64,000 nucleotides of DNA from Nansenia antarctica (lineage: Eukaryota; Chordata; Actinopteri; Argentiniformes; Microstomatidae): contig OZ022351.1 of NCBI GenBank assembly GCA_963989245.1, forward strand, positions 14,962,934 to 15,026,933, in the 5' to 3' direction. Position 1 is the stretch's first letter. Every line of letters begins with the position of its first letter. The notes below the pieces were generated by a model. It searched no databases, was not told the DNA's origin, and saw only the letters and a list, made by a program, of their open reading frames with translations. The position numbers and the translations under genes were made by a program. Positions 37,538 to 51,279 of the stretch are shown piece by piece.

Positions 37538-39256
37538 CCATACTTTGGAAGTGTGTGTTACTTCAATGAGTCATCCTTCAAAAAGACAAAAAAAAAGATT
37601 AGATTGGCCTTTTGGCTACTGAAATGCTGTGTGTGATGTAGTGGAGGATGTTTATTCGGCTCGTAAAACTATAATTAGTGTGCCAGACTCATTTTTCCCT
37701 CCTAAATAATATTGAATGTAACCACATGCTGTAAAGTTGTGTGAGAACAATAAAGCAACACTGTGGTTAAGCTACAATTCTTAAGAAAATACAATGTTTT
37801 GGCCATTGAAAGGCTTGAGGGGGAGAAGGGGTGGTTCTGTGGCCCTGCATGCTGCTTTAGTGTTTTAAAAGCCATCTGTTAACATTTAAAAGGTCTACCC
37901 CTGGTGTGTGGAGTTTAGCAGAAGAGGAAATTTTCATTTATCTGACTGCTTTTGAGCAACTTCCTCTGCTTCATTTGAAAGTGCCAAGTCAGAAGAAAAT
38001 CCCCCACCCCCAACCCTGCTGCTCCCCCCTAGCGCCCCCCCCTCCTTCCAGAACAACACACCCCCGTCCCAGCCCGCCCGCCCCCCCTCCCTGCCTGCCC
38101 AGTCCCTTTATTCCGGGGGTAAGACACAGTAGCACAGAGATGCTGTTGATTGCCCCCTGACCTAGGCACCCATGCATGCCTCAAGTATGACTTCACTTTC
38201 CCCCCAGTGCCATTGTGAGTCTTTCAGCATGTCCAATTGTGTTTGTGTTTAAGTCCCTTCAATGAAAGGATCTCGAGGGGTAAAAAAAAAAAGCATGGGG
38301 GTGTGGTTGGCTCTGGCTATAGCCCTTACTCCCCCCCCCCCCCTCCCCACTGTCCATCCCCCTGACCACTCCAACCTCTATCTACCCTGTGGAGTGTGGA
38401 GGGGGGGAGGGAGAGCGTCCGTGAGAACTGGCAGAGGTGACACTGGGGTGCTGCTGGGGGAGCGGGGAGGTGCTTGCTTGGTCTCACGAAACAAACATGA
38501 CAGTTGTGTTTAAATGTGTTGTTTATATTTAGACGTAGCCTATATGTGCTCGTTTTCAAACGAAGACTTGGAACGCAGCCAAGCGAGCGAGTGTGTTAAA
38601 CAAACGGTGTCAAAGACACAAAAGCGGATCGTCCTCATTTTTGGTCAGTGAGTCAGTCTAACCCTGAGTTAGAAGATTAGATTATCCCTCCCCGTCGAGA
38701 ACAACACGGTATTCTAATACTGTACCATCCCACAGATCACACAGTGCAGGGACGTCCCTAGCAAATTTTGTTTTTGAAAATAATACGAGGCGGCCGTCCC
38801 ACTCCAACTCTGTGTTTATGCAGCTTAATGATTAGCAGCTCCCATGGAGGCCCGAGCATTACCCTATAAAAAGGTGCTCTCCCCTTAGAAAATAAAGTTT
38901 TAAACCCCCAAGTCAGTTTCACTAACCCCCTTAACTGCGCTTGGATGTGCTTTATTGGGAGTTTGTGTGGATGAATGCTTAAATGAGCCATTGTGTATTA
39001 AGGCTTTAGTGAGAGAAGGTCTGAGGGAGAAAGAGCCTAGTTACCTTTGCAGTTTGCCCGCTCTACCTCATACACTTTCAGTGGCAGAAGAAAAGGCCCA
39101 TTCAGCGGGCCCGGCATGGGGAGGGAGAGCCCTTTTCAGACTCCGCTTGTGGGAAACTTCTCCTCCATACTGTGCATGCTATTTGCATATTAGCCATTCT
39201 CTTCCCAAAGACCTCGAGACCGAGGAATCTGCGGAACGCTCAGAGAATTCATCAAA

Positions 39257-39301
39257 TCTCTCTCTCTCTCTCTCTCCCTCTCTCTCTCTGTCTCTCTCCC
39301 T

Positions 39302-39348
<47 letters not shown>
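39257..39348 (+). repeat. (TC)n then (AC)n compound microsatellite
   Basis: Imperfect TC (39257-39304), then a cleaner AC run. Confidence 0.95.
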
Positions 39349-39350
<2 letters not shown>

Positions 39351-40379
39351 CCCTCTGGTCCTCCTTGCAGTGTTTGTGTAGGCCTAGACCTACATGTTTT
39401 GAATATGCTTGAATATATTTTGGCTTTGAAATGTGTTTATATGTCTGTGTCATGCTTTTTTTTTTCTTTGCGGAATGCATGTCTATCCCTTTGCCGTTCG
39501 TTCCGTGCTTTCTAGAAGCTCAGTGTTTAGAGAGTGTGTTTTGCTGCAGCAGGCAGGCAGGAGAGTCCCCCACAATCCCCAGCATGCATGGTCCAGGAGG
39601 AGGGGGGGGGGGGGGGCTGCATGACTGACTGAAGTGATGGGGCCGTGTGCCCCCAAGGCTGACACAGAACGAGGGCGAGTGACTGACCGAGTGTCAACAG
39701 TGTTGTTGAAAGGACAGAAATATCCTCGAGTTGTTCAGGTGGGGGGTTGGTGGGACAGGCCGGGGGGGAGATGGGGAGTGGTATGCAGTGACGTGTTAGC
39801 CCAGTGAACTGAACAAAAAACACCACGGCTGCTCGGGAGAGAGAAACGCGGCCCCCAGAATAGCTTAGCTCCTCTCCGAGCTAAGGATCCTTCCCCTCCG
39901 TGTCCCCCCAGCCGTCAGTCAAACACGGGGAAACATGATCCTGACGTAACGCCACACTGTATTGACAACACTAGCTGTCTGTTGAGTGATTCGCCAATTT
40001 TGTGTTGACACCAGTGACTGAAATAAGTGACACTGCTCATACTATATATCCTCCCCGCCATCATAGCCAGACAGGTGTGTTTGGTAGATTGCCTCACTCC
40101 GCCGAGATTTGTTTAGTGACGCTCGAAAGGGCAATCTCTCCTCCCTCTACCCCTCTCCCTCCTCCTACCTGTCCCATAGGGACAGGTTGGGGGCTGCAGT
40201 GATAGGCCAATGTTGTGTGTATACCTGAGAGAGATTTTGATCTCTAAATTACCGTCCGCTGGGGGGGTAATTGTGTGTAGGCCCCAGCTCTTGTCTGTTG
40301 ATGTGTCATTTTAATCATGTGTATGGTGGCTGCTCTTTAGGCCAGGGTTAGTCTCTCTGGGGTTGACACACTGTCTGTT

Positions 40380-40408
40380 GCCTCCCTCCCTCCCTCCCTC
40401 CCTCCCTC
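40380..40408 (+). repeat. (CCCT)n simple repeat
   Basis: Seven tetramers, followed by further C/T-rich sequence to 40470. Confidence 0.9.
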
Positions 40409-42450
40409 GACTCCCCCCTCTTGCCCTCACTCCTCCTCTCCTCCCCCCCCCCCCCACCCCCCCACCCCCCGTTCCTCAGTGGAGCGGTTAATGAAAAGGC
40501 CCGGGTTTGACAATAGGGAGGCAGCAGGCGCCCCGGGAGCTCTCATGCCAGGTTGTGTTTTGTGGCACAAAACTCATCAGTAGAGAATCTTTGTTCCTCA
40601 TTTGTTTTTTCACTAACTCGCCCCTGCCTTTTGGGGCAATATGGCGGCTCTGGCGACGAGTAGTAGATCAGAAGGTTGTGCGCCGGATTATCTTGAGTTG
40701 TCCTCATTGTTATGCCTCTTGTCTGCTTGTGAACTGTGAGTTCCAGGCATTGGCGTACAACAAGATCATCCCATGATCAACGCCATGAGTTGCTCATTGA
40801 ACATCCTGGCGTTCTACCAGGTCGTGATGAGCATACTGATTTTTGTATCAAGACAGCCATACTGGTAATGGGACTCCATATTTCGAAGCCATTATCATGA
40901 CACGGAAATGTTGACATATCCCCGGGCCGCGGTGACTCATACGAGGGGCCGTCACACTGCACTCGATAGCCCCCACTGCTTCAACAGAAACCCTTAGTCA
41001 CTCTCTCTATTAGTCTGGGGGAGGGGCGGAGCTGCTACGCGCAAAACGTCCGAATCTGTAAACATCCACAGAGGATTAATGAGCTGAGAACGCGAAAACC
41101 GGACAACAGGGAGAGCGACGGAGGCTGGGATCGGCCTGCACCGCCGTCTCAATCGATCCCAGCCGCCATCGCTGAGCATGTGCAGTTGAGGTTCTCCGTG
41201 TGACCCCCCCCCCCCCAAGAGAGGGCGGACCCAACCTGGTCCGGCACCAATGCTTATGAGGCCCGGAGCCACTCAACAACAGTGGGAACGGACTGAATTG
41301 TTTTCGGACAAGGCACCGGCATGGGGATAGAGAATAGTTTCTCCCTGACCTCAAACCATGGGATTTTGTGTTCCTTTTTTGGGAATTTCCAAGGCTTCTG
41401 ATTCAAGAGTTTTTTTTATATGGAGAGGTTGATCACTCCTATCATATTCTGTGTCTTCTGGTCTTTACTGTACGGGGCTCCGTTGAGGTTTTCCCTACTG
41501 CCCAGGCTTCGGGAGAGCTTTGACAGGGCTGCTCTCTGTGCGGGGTGTAGGCCTAATGCGTGTCATATGATGATGAATGTGTGTTGTGCTGAGCTTTATA
41601 AACAGTGGATTCCCATCTTACGCCGCCCCATATGTTTCCCCTCACTCTTCTCCCCCCCCCGATGTCATTGTTCTCTCTGCTAAACACCACACTGGGGAGT
41701 TCACATGTCTGTCACATAGTCACAAGTGTCACATTTCTCTCTTTGTTGCAATTTAGCTGTTTATTCCCCCCCCCCATTGCTCAGGGGACTGTTGTTCAAT
41801 GAGTAACTGAATCTAACCAGGTTTCGGAGTGTCTACTACACACTACAGTATACCTTGTACCCCACCTGACATCGATTTAGATGGGGCTTTTTTTTTTTTT
41901 TTCAGAGCAAAGTACAAAAACGTCTTTAAGCTCCACCCACTCTGCCTTTCTCTGTCCACTCAGGGCAGCGTGATCAGACGGGGTTGACCTTTAACCTGTG
42001 CCCCCTCCACCTGGTCTGTCCAGTCCTGGCCTTCTAGCTCACTGTGGCTTTTCAGGTGTTTGCAGTCGCAAAACACAGAGTGGCCTTGCCTGGCACGTTT
42101 CCCCATAGTGGTGCTAGAGGAGGAGGAGGAGGAGGGGGAGGAGGAGGGGCACAAACATGGCTGTTGCCAGACAATCCGACATCTGTCCCCCTTAGTCATA
42201 CTAACATCATTCCTCTCTCTCTCATTACGCTGGCACCGTGCCCTCAGCTGGGAAGTCAATGAACCGTGGTTTTTAATTGATAATGTTTGGAGTCATACGA
42301 CACTATTAATTAGTGCCTGTTGGGTGTTTGTTTTTGTTTTTTTCCCTGCTGTTTGGCTCGTGGTGTGTTCTACGAGAGATGTCATTAACTGTCTCATCTG
42401 TTACCGGCGCACCACTGCGCTAACAACACTCCGCTGCGCTAACATCCCAA

Positions 42451-42461
42451 TCTCTCTCTCC

Positions 42462-42494
<33 letters not shown>

Positions 42495-42545
42495 CCTGTT
42501 TTTCCCTGTTTATCTCTCTCTCTCTCTCTCTTTTTTTCTCCCTCT
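42451..42545 (+). repeat. imperfect (TC)n microsatellite
   Basis: TC runs interrupted by a duplicated TTTCCCTGTTT motif. Confidence 0.9.
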
Positions 42546-44572
42546 CTGCTGAGTCTGGCAGCTGCCTGGCCTCTCCCACTCCAACTACGAGCAGGTGCTG
42601 CAGGCACGCAGAAACTCAGCTACACACCACTCGTAAATAACACCTGACAAAAGTGTGAGAGAGAGAGGGAGAAAGATTTAAAGTTTCCTCTGGCAGGAGA
42701 GCAGCTAGACCCAGCAGGGTGCGGCCCCTGGTCAGCTCGGAGCCTCCTGTGCAATGACGTGTTCACAAAGAGAAATGGGACTTTTCTTAATCTGTTCTGT
42801 CAGTCTGAGTGAAACAACTGCCTGTCCTTCTAATATATAGTATTTTGAGTATTTGTTTACCTCCCCCACTCCCCGACCCCCCACCAATATCAATTGTGAC
42901 ACGGTCCGGTGAAAAGGGCCACATGTCGGCAATTCTCAAGTCAGGTCAAAGCAAAATTAGCAAAAAGCTTCTTTTCTTATGTGTTTTTACAATGTATGAC
43001 ACATCATTTAAAATCTTCCAATCTGCACTTTCATAATCAGGAAAAAACCCAGAAGAATGACCAATGCCGTACTTGAGGTACTTTTTAACCAGACCTTGTC
43101 AGACAGACACCACTTTCTTGCCACATCAAATGTGTCCAAAAAACCCACCTTTTTGCAATGAAAGGTAGCACTTAGCGAACACTTAAAGAGGAACTTGAAT
43201 TTGAAAGAAAGGCAGAAGTGTCAGTGACTTATCTTTTCTGTAAGAAGCTCTGAACAATGCTTTTTTTCCCCCAGCTCTAAATCCAAATGAAGTGGTCAGG
43301 AATTAAATTGAATGTCCACATTAATAACCCCCTGACAATAATGAACCTGTACTACAAAAAAATGTAAACCCATAAATCACACTAGATTAAGGACTATTAA
43401 TGAACATGACTTCAATCACATTAAAGCTCTTCCTCTGCAATTTAGTGCCTAAGTCATAAATAGACTTAAGGTCTTCAGCCCCTGGTTTGAACCACTATCG
43501 ATCAGCCCAGTCCTTCAGTGCGAAGGTTAGTTTGTCATTCCTCGGCTGTCCGCCGAACAAAACCAGGAAGTCTGTGTGAGATTACGGGGCCAGGATGCAA
43601 CCTGAAAGGCCTTTATCTCTGTGAAAACAAGAGCCTTTCCTGGTCTGGTCGTGATCAACTAAAGTCAGCAACTCCTGCACCTGTGGCAGGCCTATTTAAA
43701 GGCTTCTTGTTGCTAGAGACAAGGCATAACATTAGAGCCTCGGGGGCGAGTCTAGCCTTCGCTAGTGGATGTCGTCTAAACTCTAAAAGCTTCACAAAGA
43801 AAGAACAAAACAACACGGCTTTGAGGACAGAAATAAAAATAAGTGGTTGGTGTAAATTGAGGGGTACCGCAGGAACGAAAGATCATTTCTTTTGCAAAGA
43901 GCACCTTGCCTTCCAGCAGAGTTTTTAAAAAATAGGTCTGGATTCTTAAACGGCAGTGTCTAGCCAAAGCTAGCGTCTCCAGCCTCTGGTACTCTCAGCT
44001 CTCATTGTCAGGAGCCAGCAAGGCCTCGATACAAAACCCGAGGTGTCTGACTTTTATTCGTTTTTTTACATGGAAATCATAATGCTTGAAGTGATGTATA
44101 GGCTCGGTCGTGGAGTCATTATTTTATTAATAATTAATGTTTTTTTATAACCGCTGACACCACATTGTGTCAACCCAAATCCCTCACCCATTGAAAATGA
44201 CACATTTTTATCCCTTTCTGAATATGTGCGCCCCTCGAATCAAATGTTGCACCAACAGCAACCTGCGGTGAATTTCAACGAGCCAGTCCTTATTATGCCA
44301 TCTACGCTAACTGCCTCCATTCAACGGTAGTGTCCTGACTTCTAAAAAGGGGGACACATAAGCGCCATTCAGCCAGTGAAAAGCCCCCCTGCCAGTCAGT
44401 GGCTCCCCCTGTTTCAGCGCCAGGATGCAGCACGTCTCGCTTGGCGTGGGCGCCAGCATGGCACTGCGCCTCTCATTCATCTGTCCCACATGACGAACAA
44501 TTAAGCGATGTGTGACTGATGAACGTGTCTGCGTTACGATCGACGTGATTACTTCTTGTGCAGAACAGGTCG

Positions 44573-44573
<1 letters not shown>
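42546..44573. other. zeb1 intron 1, repeat-poor AT-rich stretch
   Basis: Nearly 2 kb free of simple repeats, unusual for this intron. Candidate conserved non-coding DNA. Confidence 0.5.
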
Positions 44574-44656
<83 letters not shown>

Positions 44657-44669
44657 GGGAGAGAGAGAA
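44574..44669 (+). repeat. (GA)n microsatellite
   Basis: About 46 GA units with two GGGA interruptions near the end. Confidence 0.95.
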
Positions 44670-44789
44670 GTTCCTTTTAGCTGATAGTCCACTACCAAAA
44701 CTAACTTCCTGTTGTTATCGGGTGCTCTTACATCAAAGAGGTCAGGGGAGGGGGATGCTCCCATGAGATTACCTCGTGAGAGTCACATG

Positions 44790-44791
<2 letters not shown>

Positions 44792-44827
<36 letters not shown>

Positions 44828-44839
44828 GTGTCTGTGTGT
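44792..44839 (+). repeat. (GT)n microsatellite
   Basis: GT run with one GCGT and one GTCT interruption. Confidence 0.93.
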
Positions 44840-45122
44840 TAGATGTGGTTTGGTCTAATGCATTCCTGGCCTCCACCTGAATTCCAACCTGTGTGTGACC
44901 CGGTTCTGGGGCTCGCCTCACGCCACCCCACCAGCCAGAGCACAATAGAGACCCTCAGCCCACGTCTCCGGGGGGCTCTTACCACCAGATGTTTGACCGT
45001 GGCTGGTTTAGCCCCCCGGATACGTATCGGCCCCCCCACCTGTCTCTGGACGCACAGACTATGCGGCCACTTTTGTGGAATGCATTACCCACTAATGCAA
45101 CATATAGATATATAGAGGTATA

Positions 45123-45360
45123 GAGGTGGTTTGATCTATAGAAATATAGATCTAGAGGTGGTTTGATCTATAGAAATATAGATATAGAGGTGGTTTGATC
45201 TATAGAAATATAGATATAGAGGTGGTTTGATCTATAGAAATACAGATATAGAGGTGGTCTGATCTCTAGAAATATAGATATAGAGGTGGTTTGATCTATA
45301 GAAATATAGATATAGAGGTGGTTTGATCTATAGAAATAAAGATATAGAGGTGGTTTGATC
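45123..45360 (+). repeat. 32-bp minisatellite, 7.4 units
   Basis: Units beginning GAGGTGGTTTGATCTATAGA start at 45123, 45155, 45187, 45219, 45251, 45283, 45315 and 45347, very homogeneous. Shorter TATAGATATATAGAGG sequence leads in from 45103. Confidence 0.95.
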
Positions 45361-46830
45361 AGGGAGTTCTCAGTCAAACTCAGTCCGCCTGCATCATTAC
45401 CCATCCAGGGCCTCACAGTCGGACTGATCACGGAGGTTATTTTCCAAATTGAAACCTCCAAAATCCGTAAAGGCCATCATAAGCACGAAGGCCATTGTCC
45501 ACTTAGGCCCTAATACCCCTTGTCTGCCAGCCCCTGTTTCCTCTGTGCCAGACGGCTAATTTAAAGCAGTGCCCTCCTAATCGAATGGGCTGTCTAATAA
45601 ATCTATTGAATCAAGAGCAATCTCCTTAGTCAGGGCAGCACGGCCGGGACAGGGCGTCTAGACGGGCAGAACGCTGCTCCGCAACCAAAGGAATCTTACC
45701 TTTCCCTTCTTCTCCCTTCTGTCAGCAAGGTACGGAATGAGTTGTCAACCCCAATCGATGCTCCTGGTTTGTTTTTACAAGGGGGCGAACCCTTTACTCT
45801 CTGACAACTAGGATAGGTTTAAGGTACATTAAGTGCTGTGATGCGTCCTTTCCTCCAACGGAGCCCCCCCCCCCCCTGAGCGTGGAACACTGATGCCTTA
45901 ATGCAGCACCATTGTTAGTAATGATGATGAGTGTGTCAAGCTCAGTCTTCCTGCTGCTCTATCCTTAGATAGGTAATCCCTAGCGCTACATATTAAACCC
46001 TGCTTGAAATGGAGTTCTCTGACCAGCTACCAATAAAGCAAGCATCATGATATAGTGGCCTCCAGGCCTGCTATTAATATACAAATATGGAGGATTACTG
46101 TCTGCTTGACCCCCCTCTGTCCATGGAAAGGGGATTAGGTGGGGCCAGACAGATTGGATTTAATGTGTGTGTTAGACTAAATGATTGCTGTATAACAAAG
46201 CCCCTCATGTATGGAATGATCTCTGCGTAACCCCCCGCGTTCCCCCCCCTCCCAAAACCCAACCAAGCACACACACACACGCACACACACATGTTTTCTG
46301 CCCCTTCCTCCAAATGCTCAGCAGTGCAGTCTACCACTTTTAGCTAGCCCTACATTTTCAAAATGGACCGCTTGCAAAAAAATACCAGGAAAGTGACCAC
46401 ACTTCTAACTACCGCCAAAAAAACAACAGTATGATTTTAAAAAATCCCAGACTATACAATAATAGCAACAAACTGCAGCTCAGTTGACAGTTCACATTAA
46501 ATCAGTCAGGGCAGGAATGGATACATGGATACACGTCGCAACATACGTAGTCGTGACGACAACCTCCTGGCTCGGACAGACTGGAGCTCAAGATGTTCCA
46601 CTGGTGTGTCCCAGCTGAGGAGGAGAACTATGGGCTGGCCTGGTCCAAAATAAGGCCTGGGAGTCATGATCCCTAACTTCCTGTTTGAAGAGAGAGAAAA
46701 AATGGGACGAGAGAAAAATCCAGATTTGTTTATAAACCTGCTTCCTCCCAGGGAGGGCCGTGTCCCGCGCCTTTATGGGAAGTGACTCTGAGGACAACAG
46801 GCAGGCAGACCCCTGACAGAAGATGGGTCT

Positions 46831-46872
46831 GCGTGTGTGTGTGTGTGTGTGTGTGTGCGTGTGTGCGTGTGT
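46831..46872 (+). repeat. (GT)n microsatellite
   Basis: GT run with GCGT interruptions. Confidence 0.9.
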
Positions 46873-47018
46873 CCTACAGATAACAGTGTGTGTCCTTTAC
46901 TGTATCTGCTACTATATCACAGGACATTGAACTGTTTGTTTGTTTGTCGGTGTACGTGCTCGCATGAGTGAACGTTTTACGTGCGTCCGTGTGCGTGTGT
47001 GTCTGGTGTCTGTCTTCT

Positions 47019-47082
47019 GTGTGTGTGTGTGTGTGTGTATGTTCTGTAGGCGTGTGTGTGTGTGTATGTTCTGTAGGTGTGT
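47019..47082 (+). repeat. (GT)n with duplicated TATGTTCTGTAGG
   Basis: Two GT runs, each followed by TATGTTCTGTAGG. Confidence 0.85.
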
Positions 47083-47770
47083 AATGCGAGTCCCACCTTT
47101 GCCACAACTGTCCCCGGCTTGTTTATACCCAAGGGCGCCTTTGTAAAGGAGAGGGTTTAATCATCTCTGTGGCACATGTCCTCGTTATCACCTACGATTA
47201 ATGAGCTCTCCATTAATGAAAAAAAGCAGGAGGTGCCTCACCCTCCTCTCCTCGCCACATTTACCACCACCCTGGAGGAGAGAGACCGGGGGTGGAGGAT
47301 CCGGGGGGGGGGGGACGACGACGATGCTAAACGCTCCCCAGGTGCAATGACATCACTCTCCGAGGGAGGTATGAGGTATGATATCTCTGCTTCGTGTTGT
47401 CTGTCTCTGACGGGGGGGGGAGGCTACGATAACTCTGTGTCTTTTTCTCTGGACTCTAGCGTTTGTATTTAGCCCCTTTCTTCATTATTTGTGGAACGTC
47501 CTCCTCTTTTTATGTTGCCTACGTCGCGCATTGAGTGAGGTGTCCCTTTAGTGAAATGCCAACGAGATGACGGATAAGCCGGGGGTGGGGGGTGGGGGGG
47601 GGGAGAGAGTGTGGCAGGTGCAATGAACGGTGAGTGCAATCATCATACCCCCAGGAAACAGCACAGGAAATCAGGGTTGTCGTGGCAACCCAGCGGTATT
47701 GATTAAGTGGTCATCTCTGAGCTCATGCGAGGTCCCGGTGGAAATGGGTACTGGGGTACTGTTTCATAAA

Positions 47771-47810
47771 GGGAGGAGCAGGAGGAGGAGGAGGAGGAGG
47801 AGGAGGGGGG
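47771..47810 (+). repeat. (GAG)n microsatellite
   Basis: About 11 AGG units; a similar shorter tract is at 42116-42149. Confidence 0.9.
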
Positions 47811-50078
47811 ATGTGCACTGCCAAATGGGACCTAAAAACCTCTGACTCAACGGCCTAGTGGCTGTTCCTTCCCTGCGAAAGCACATCGTCGAAACCTTTT
47901 TGTAAACACTTATGATTTAGCTTCGACTGTATTCCTTGTAGCACGAGTATTAAAGCTACCAACCAAAAATACAGCTATTGTGATGTGGTTCTCTTGAAGT
48001 GTGGACACACTACTGCCATCTCTCCGACACTCTCTCTTCTGTCTTCCATTCTTGCCTTTCTCTCTGTCTCTATATATGGGTGTGTGAGCTCTGTGTTTCC
48101 ATAGCAGTAACTCACATTGGGTGGCCTTGATTTACGGACCCAGTGGCATACAGATATGAGTTCACTTTTACATTTTCGATCAAATAGGAATAGGTATTAC
48201 TCTAGAGGTAACAGCCTGACCACCACATGTCACTGAGATCATCGTGTAGGTGCACTTAAACAGGGCGACAGGCATTATTCAAAGTCAGATGATGCAACAA
48301 TTGGCACCCTCGTGGTCAGATCCCCCCCCACCCCCCTCTCTCTCTCTGTCCTCTCAGAGATGGTGCCGAGGCTCACTGGTGATCATCTAGCCCCGATCCC
48401 AAATCCCTACCAGATGTCTCCGCTCTCCCACACACCCGTGTCTTCGGTCACGCCTGGCTCTGGAGCGCTAGCTAGCACACTAAGGCAGTGTCTGACGGTT
48501 GGGATGATGTAGCTGAGGGACGATCCAGCTGAGGGATGAGATCCGCTGCCAAGACTTGAAATTCCAAGGCAGCCTGAGGGGGCATGTGGGGGGAACTCTG
48601 AGGAGGGACGATATTAGCTGGGGGTGCTGCTGGTGATATTTTGTTGATCGCAGCCTTGTTAGCTACGACTAGAATGCCTACGCAATTCCGAGATACCGAC
48701 AAACACAGCTTTTTACTAAGGGGGATTGTGACTAGCCCTTAAATACTTTCCTGAGGGCATTGAAAGACAAAAACGCTTCCCTCTGCATTTTTATCAGGAG
48801 TTCTTCTCCTCTCCTCATCTGACTCCTAGTCACATCACTGTCCTGTGCTCGTCACTATAATAGGTGTGACACCGCTGCCGTTAACCCATGACTGCTGCGA
48901 CGGACGGGCCCCCTCCTACGGTTAGCCTCCTACGGTTAGCATCCGTGTTTGAGAGACGGGGGCTGTGATCGATGAGCAAAACAGAAATGAGTAACCTTCG
49001 TTTGTGACTGCAGAGGGCTGAGTCATAGCGAGAGCGAGAGCGCTCCCCACAGCCTAGGATGACTAGCCCTGTCAACGGTGGCCATTTTCCAAAAAGACCT
49101 AGCCTACTTTGTACGCTTTTTTGGGGCGGACTGGGAGAAAGTGACAACCCTTTTCTGCATATCAGCCTCTGCCTTTTCATAGAAGAGACAGAGGAGATTA
49201 GACGGATGATTATCCATTCAACAGCACTCCATTCTTTAGATAAAGGCTGTTCCTCTCATCTGGCCACCCACCTCATGTCCTTGAGCCTCTCTAACCAATC
49301 CTAGCCATTGTTGTTGGAGCTTGGTGCGGTGAAGTGCTGTCACGAGTAGCTGCAGTTGGTGTAGTAGTAGTAGTAGCCCTACTTGAGGTACAAACCCCCA
49401 CCTAACAATAGTGCAAGGACAGGGTGTTGTATTAGCTTAATTCAGGGCCTGCGTTGCTTCTCCCGTGACTCTCACTCTTCCCGCAAAACATCATTATCCT
49501 CAGCAGAACGTCTGTGGTATTTTCCGATTAAAAGCTGGAGACCGGTGGATACGAATGTTTAGTGTGTTTTGACGAAATGACTGTAGCTTACGGTAGCGAC
49601 GACTGTACAGTACCAGAGAGTGGGGAGGGGGGGCGGGGGGGTGGGGAGCGGTGGTGATTAAGCCCAGCAGTCATTAGGTGTGCCGACAGCTCTCTCCTGG
49701 AGGCGAGGGAGCCAGTCAGTCTGATGAGGCTGGTGAAGAGCCGAGGGTCTGAACGTTCAGGACGTCCTGTATAGCGCTTCCAATTAGCCCCTCGGAGCCT
49801 CCACCTACCGAGCCCAGTTAGTCAGAGTGTCCGCTCCTGTTAACCTGCGTCAGGGGCCGGGCTGAGTGACAGCTTAGACAGCTGCAGCGCCGTGTCAGCT
49901 CCGGTTAGCTTCCCCCCCACCCCCCCCTGCTGGAAAAGACATTGTCCTCCTGTCACAGGAGAGGGAAGACTCTTGCTTTATGTGTCCTTTTGATTGAAGT
50001 GCCCCTGCTCATCTGTTTGTCTGGGTGTTTGTGTTTTTTGATGAGTGGGTCTTTCTCAGAGTTGGGTGCGAAAGCTAG

Positions 50079-50144
50079 GTGTGTGCGTGCGCGCGTGTGT
50101 GTGTGTGTGTGCGCGTGTGTGTGTGTGTGTGTGCGTGTGTGTGT
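50079..50144 (+). repeat. (GT)n microsatellite with GC steps
   Basis: GT run interrupted by GCGCGT. Confidence 0.92.
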
Positions 50145-51170
50145 TTCCTAGTAGTGTTTCTCAGTTGAGGGTAAGAGAAGGTGAGCTGGGAGAGTGCTGC
50201 TCTGCTGGTGGGAGGGTCCGCTCAGTCAGTCATTCCCCCAGAGAGAAGCCGGCTGCCATGGAATGTAAACATAGGAGCTAAATCAACTGCCGTGTGGGCC
50301 GGAGTGCTCAGGGGAGCCGGCTGAGTACAGTACAGCCTGAGAGAGGGAGGGAGAGAGGGAGGGAGAGAGAGAAAGAGAGAGAGAGACTGGAGCCCTTGGA
50401 GAGTTAGAACCACTGATCCTTAGAGAACACGGAGCCGGAGTCAAACAAGGCTAGAATAGGTGAAATTGGCAGTTGCATTGAGGGGACTTAGCAGAGTGTA
50501 CTAGGATCTGTTTCGCTGATATTGAAGTTTACGTAAGTAGAAATGTGTTTTTGTCTGTCATCGCCGGTCCCATCTTTCAGATTCTCAGCACCTTTCAGAC
50601 ACAAGAGTAGGCATAGATACCGTAGAAGGACAGAGGCCTCCAGAGGGAGAGCACTTAAAAGCGCCCCCCGCCCGACCCCCCCGCCCCCCCTACGTCCCTA
50701 AACACCTTATCTCCACCTCTCACTCTAAAATAAGATGCTTTGACACTGTCAGATGCTACTACCAATATAGTCCCCCGCTGGCTCTCGAATGCTCTCCACC
50801 TTGAAAGCCAGTCATACCGCACGAACTCCCAAAAGAAAAAGGGTGCCTGTTTTCTTCTTTTCTATTTTCTTTTCTTTTCTTTCTGCCTAGTGTCTGTTCT
50901 ATTCTGTCTTCTGTCTAAAAACAGGGGTTGGTTGGTACTGTGTGTAGTGAGTAGTGCTCATGCCAAGCCTCTGCCCTGCTGCTGGGTCACAGTAGACAGA
51001 GACTGTTGTCTGTTGGCCCAGTGCCACACGGAGCTCAGCCTCTCATTGGTCCTGCTCAGCGTCCGTGGCTTTTTCGGCGCCCTGTGACTCTCCGTAATCC
51101 TCCTGCTTGGGGTTGGTTGTCGACGTGACAGTTTCTCTCTGTGGAACACAGGTGCAAGTTCTGTCTAACT

Positions 51171-51278
51171 GGTCCACTACTAGCCAGGCAGGCTAGCCAG
51201 GTCGGCTAGGTCGGCTAGGTCTGGTCCACTAGCCAGGCAGGCTAGCCAGGTCGGCTAGGTGGCTAGGTCTGGTCCACT
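51171..51278 (+). repeat. minisatellite, ~50-bp unit
   Basis: Units start with GGTCCACTA at 51171, 51223 and 51271, each followed by GCCAGGCAGGCTAGCCAGG and copies of TCGGCTAGG. The third unit is interrupted by the interspersed repeat and resumes at 51523-51550. Confidence 0.8.
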
Positions 51279-51279
51279 A

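Larger units (their letters stand above)
37538..42450. other. zeb1 intron 1, unique sequence
   Basis: Short AC, CCCT, G and C runs only. AT-richer patch at 37640-37800. No exon recognised. Confidence 0.55.
45361..50078. other. zeb1 intron 1, unique sequence with short repeats
   Basis: Includes a CTCCTACGGTTAGC duplication at 48914-48940 and G homopolymers near 47306, 47411 and 47587. No exon recognised. Confidence 0.55.

Noticed and set aside
45123..45360. Regularly spaced repeats resembling a CRISPR array
   Set aside because: Units are directly contiguous with no unique spacers, and the DNA is vertebrate.
45168..45461. 97-codon frame with repeated YLYFYRSNHLYI
   Set aside because: Made by the 32-bp minisatellite; three units give a 32-residue period without a gene.
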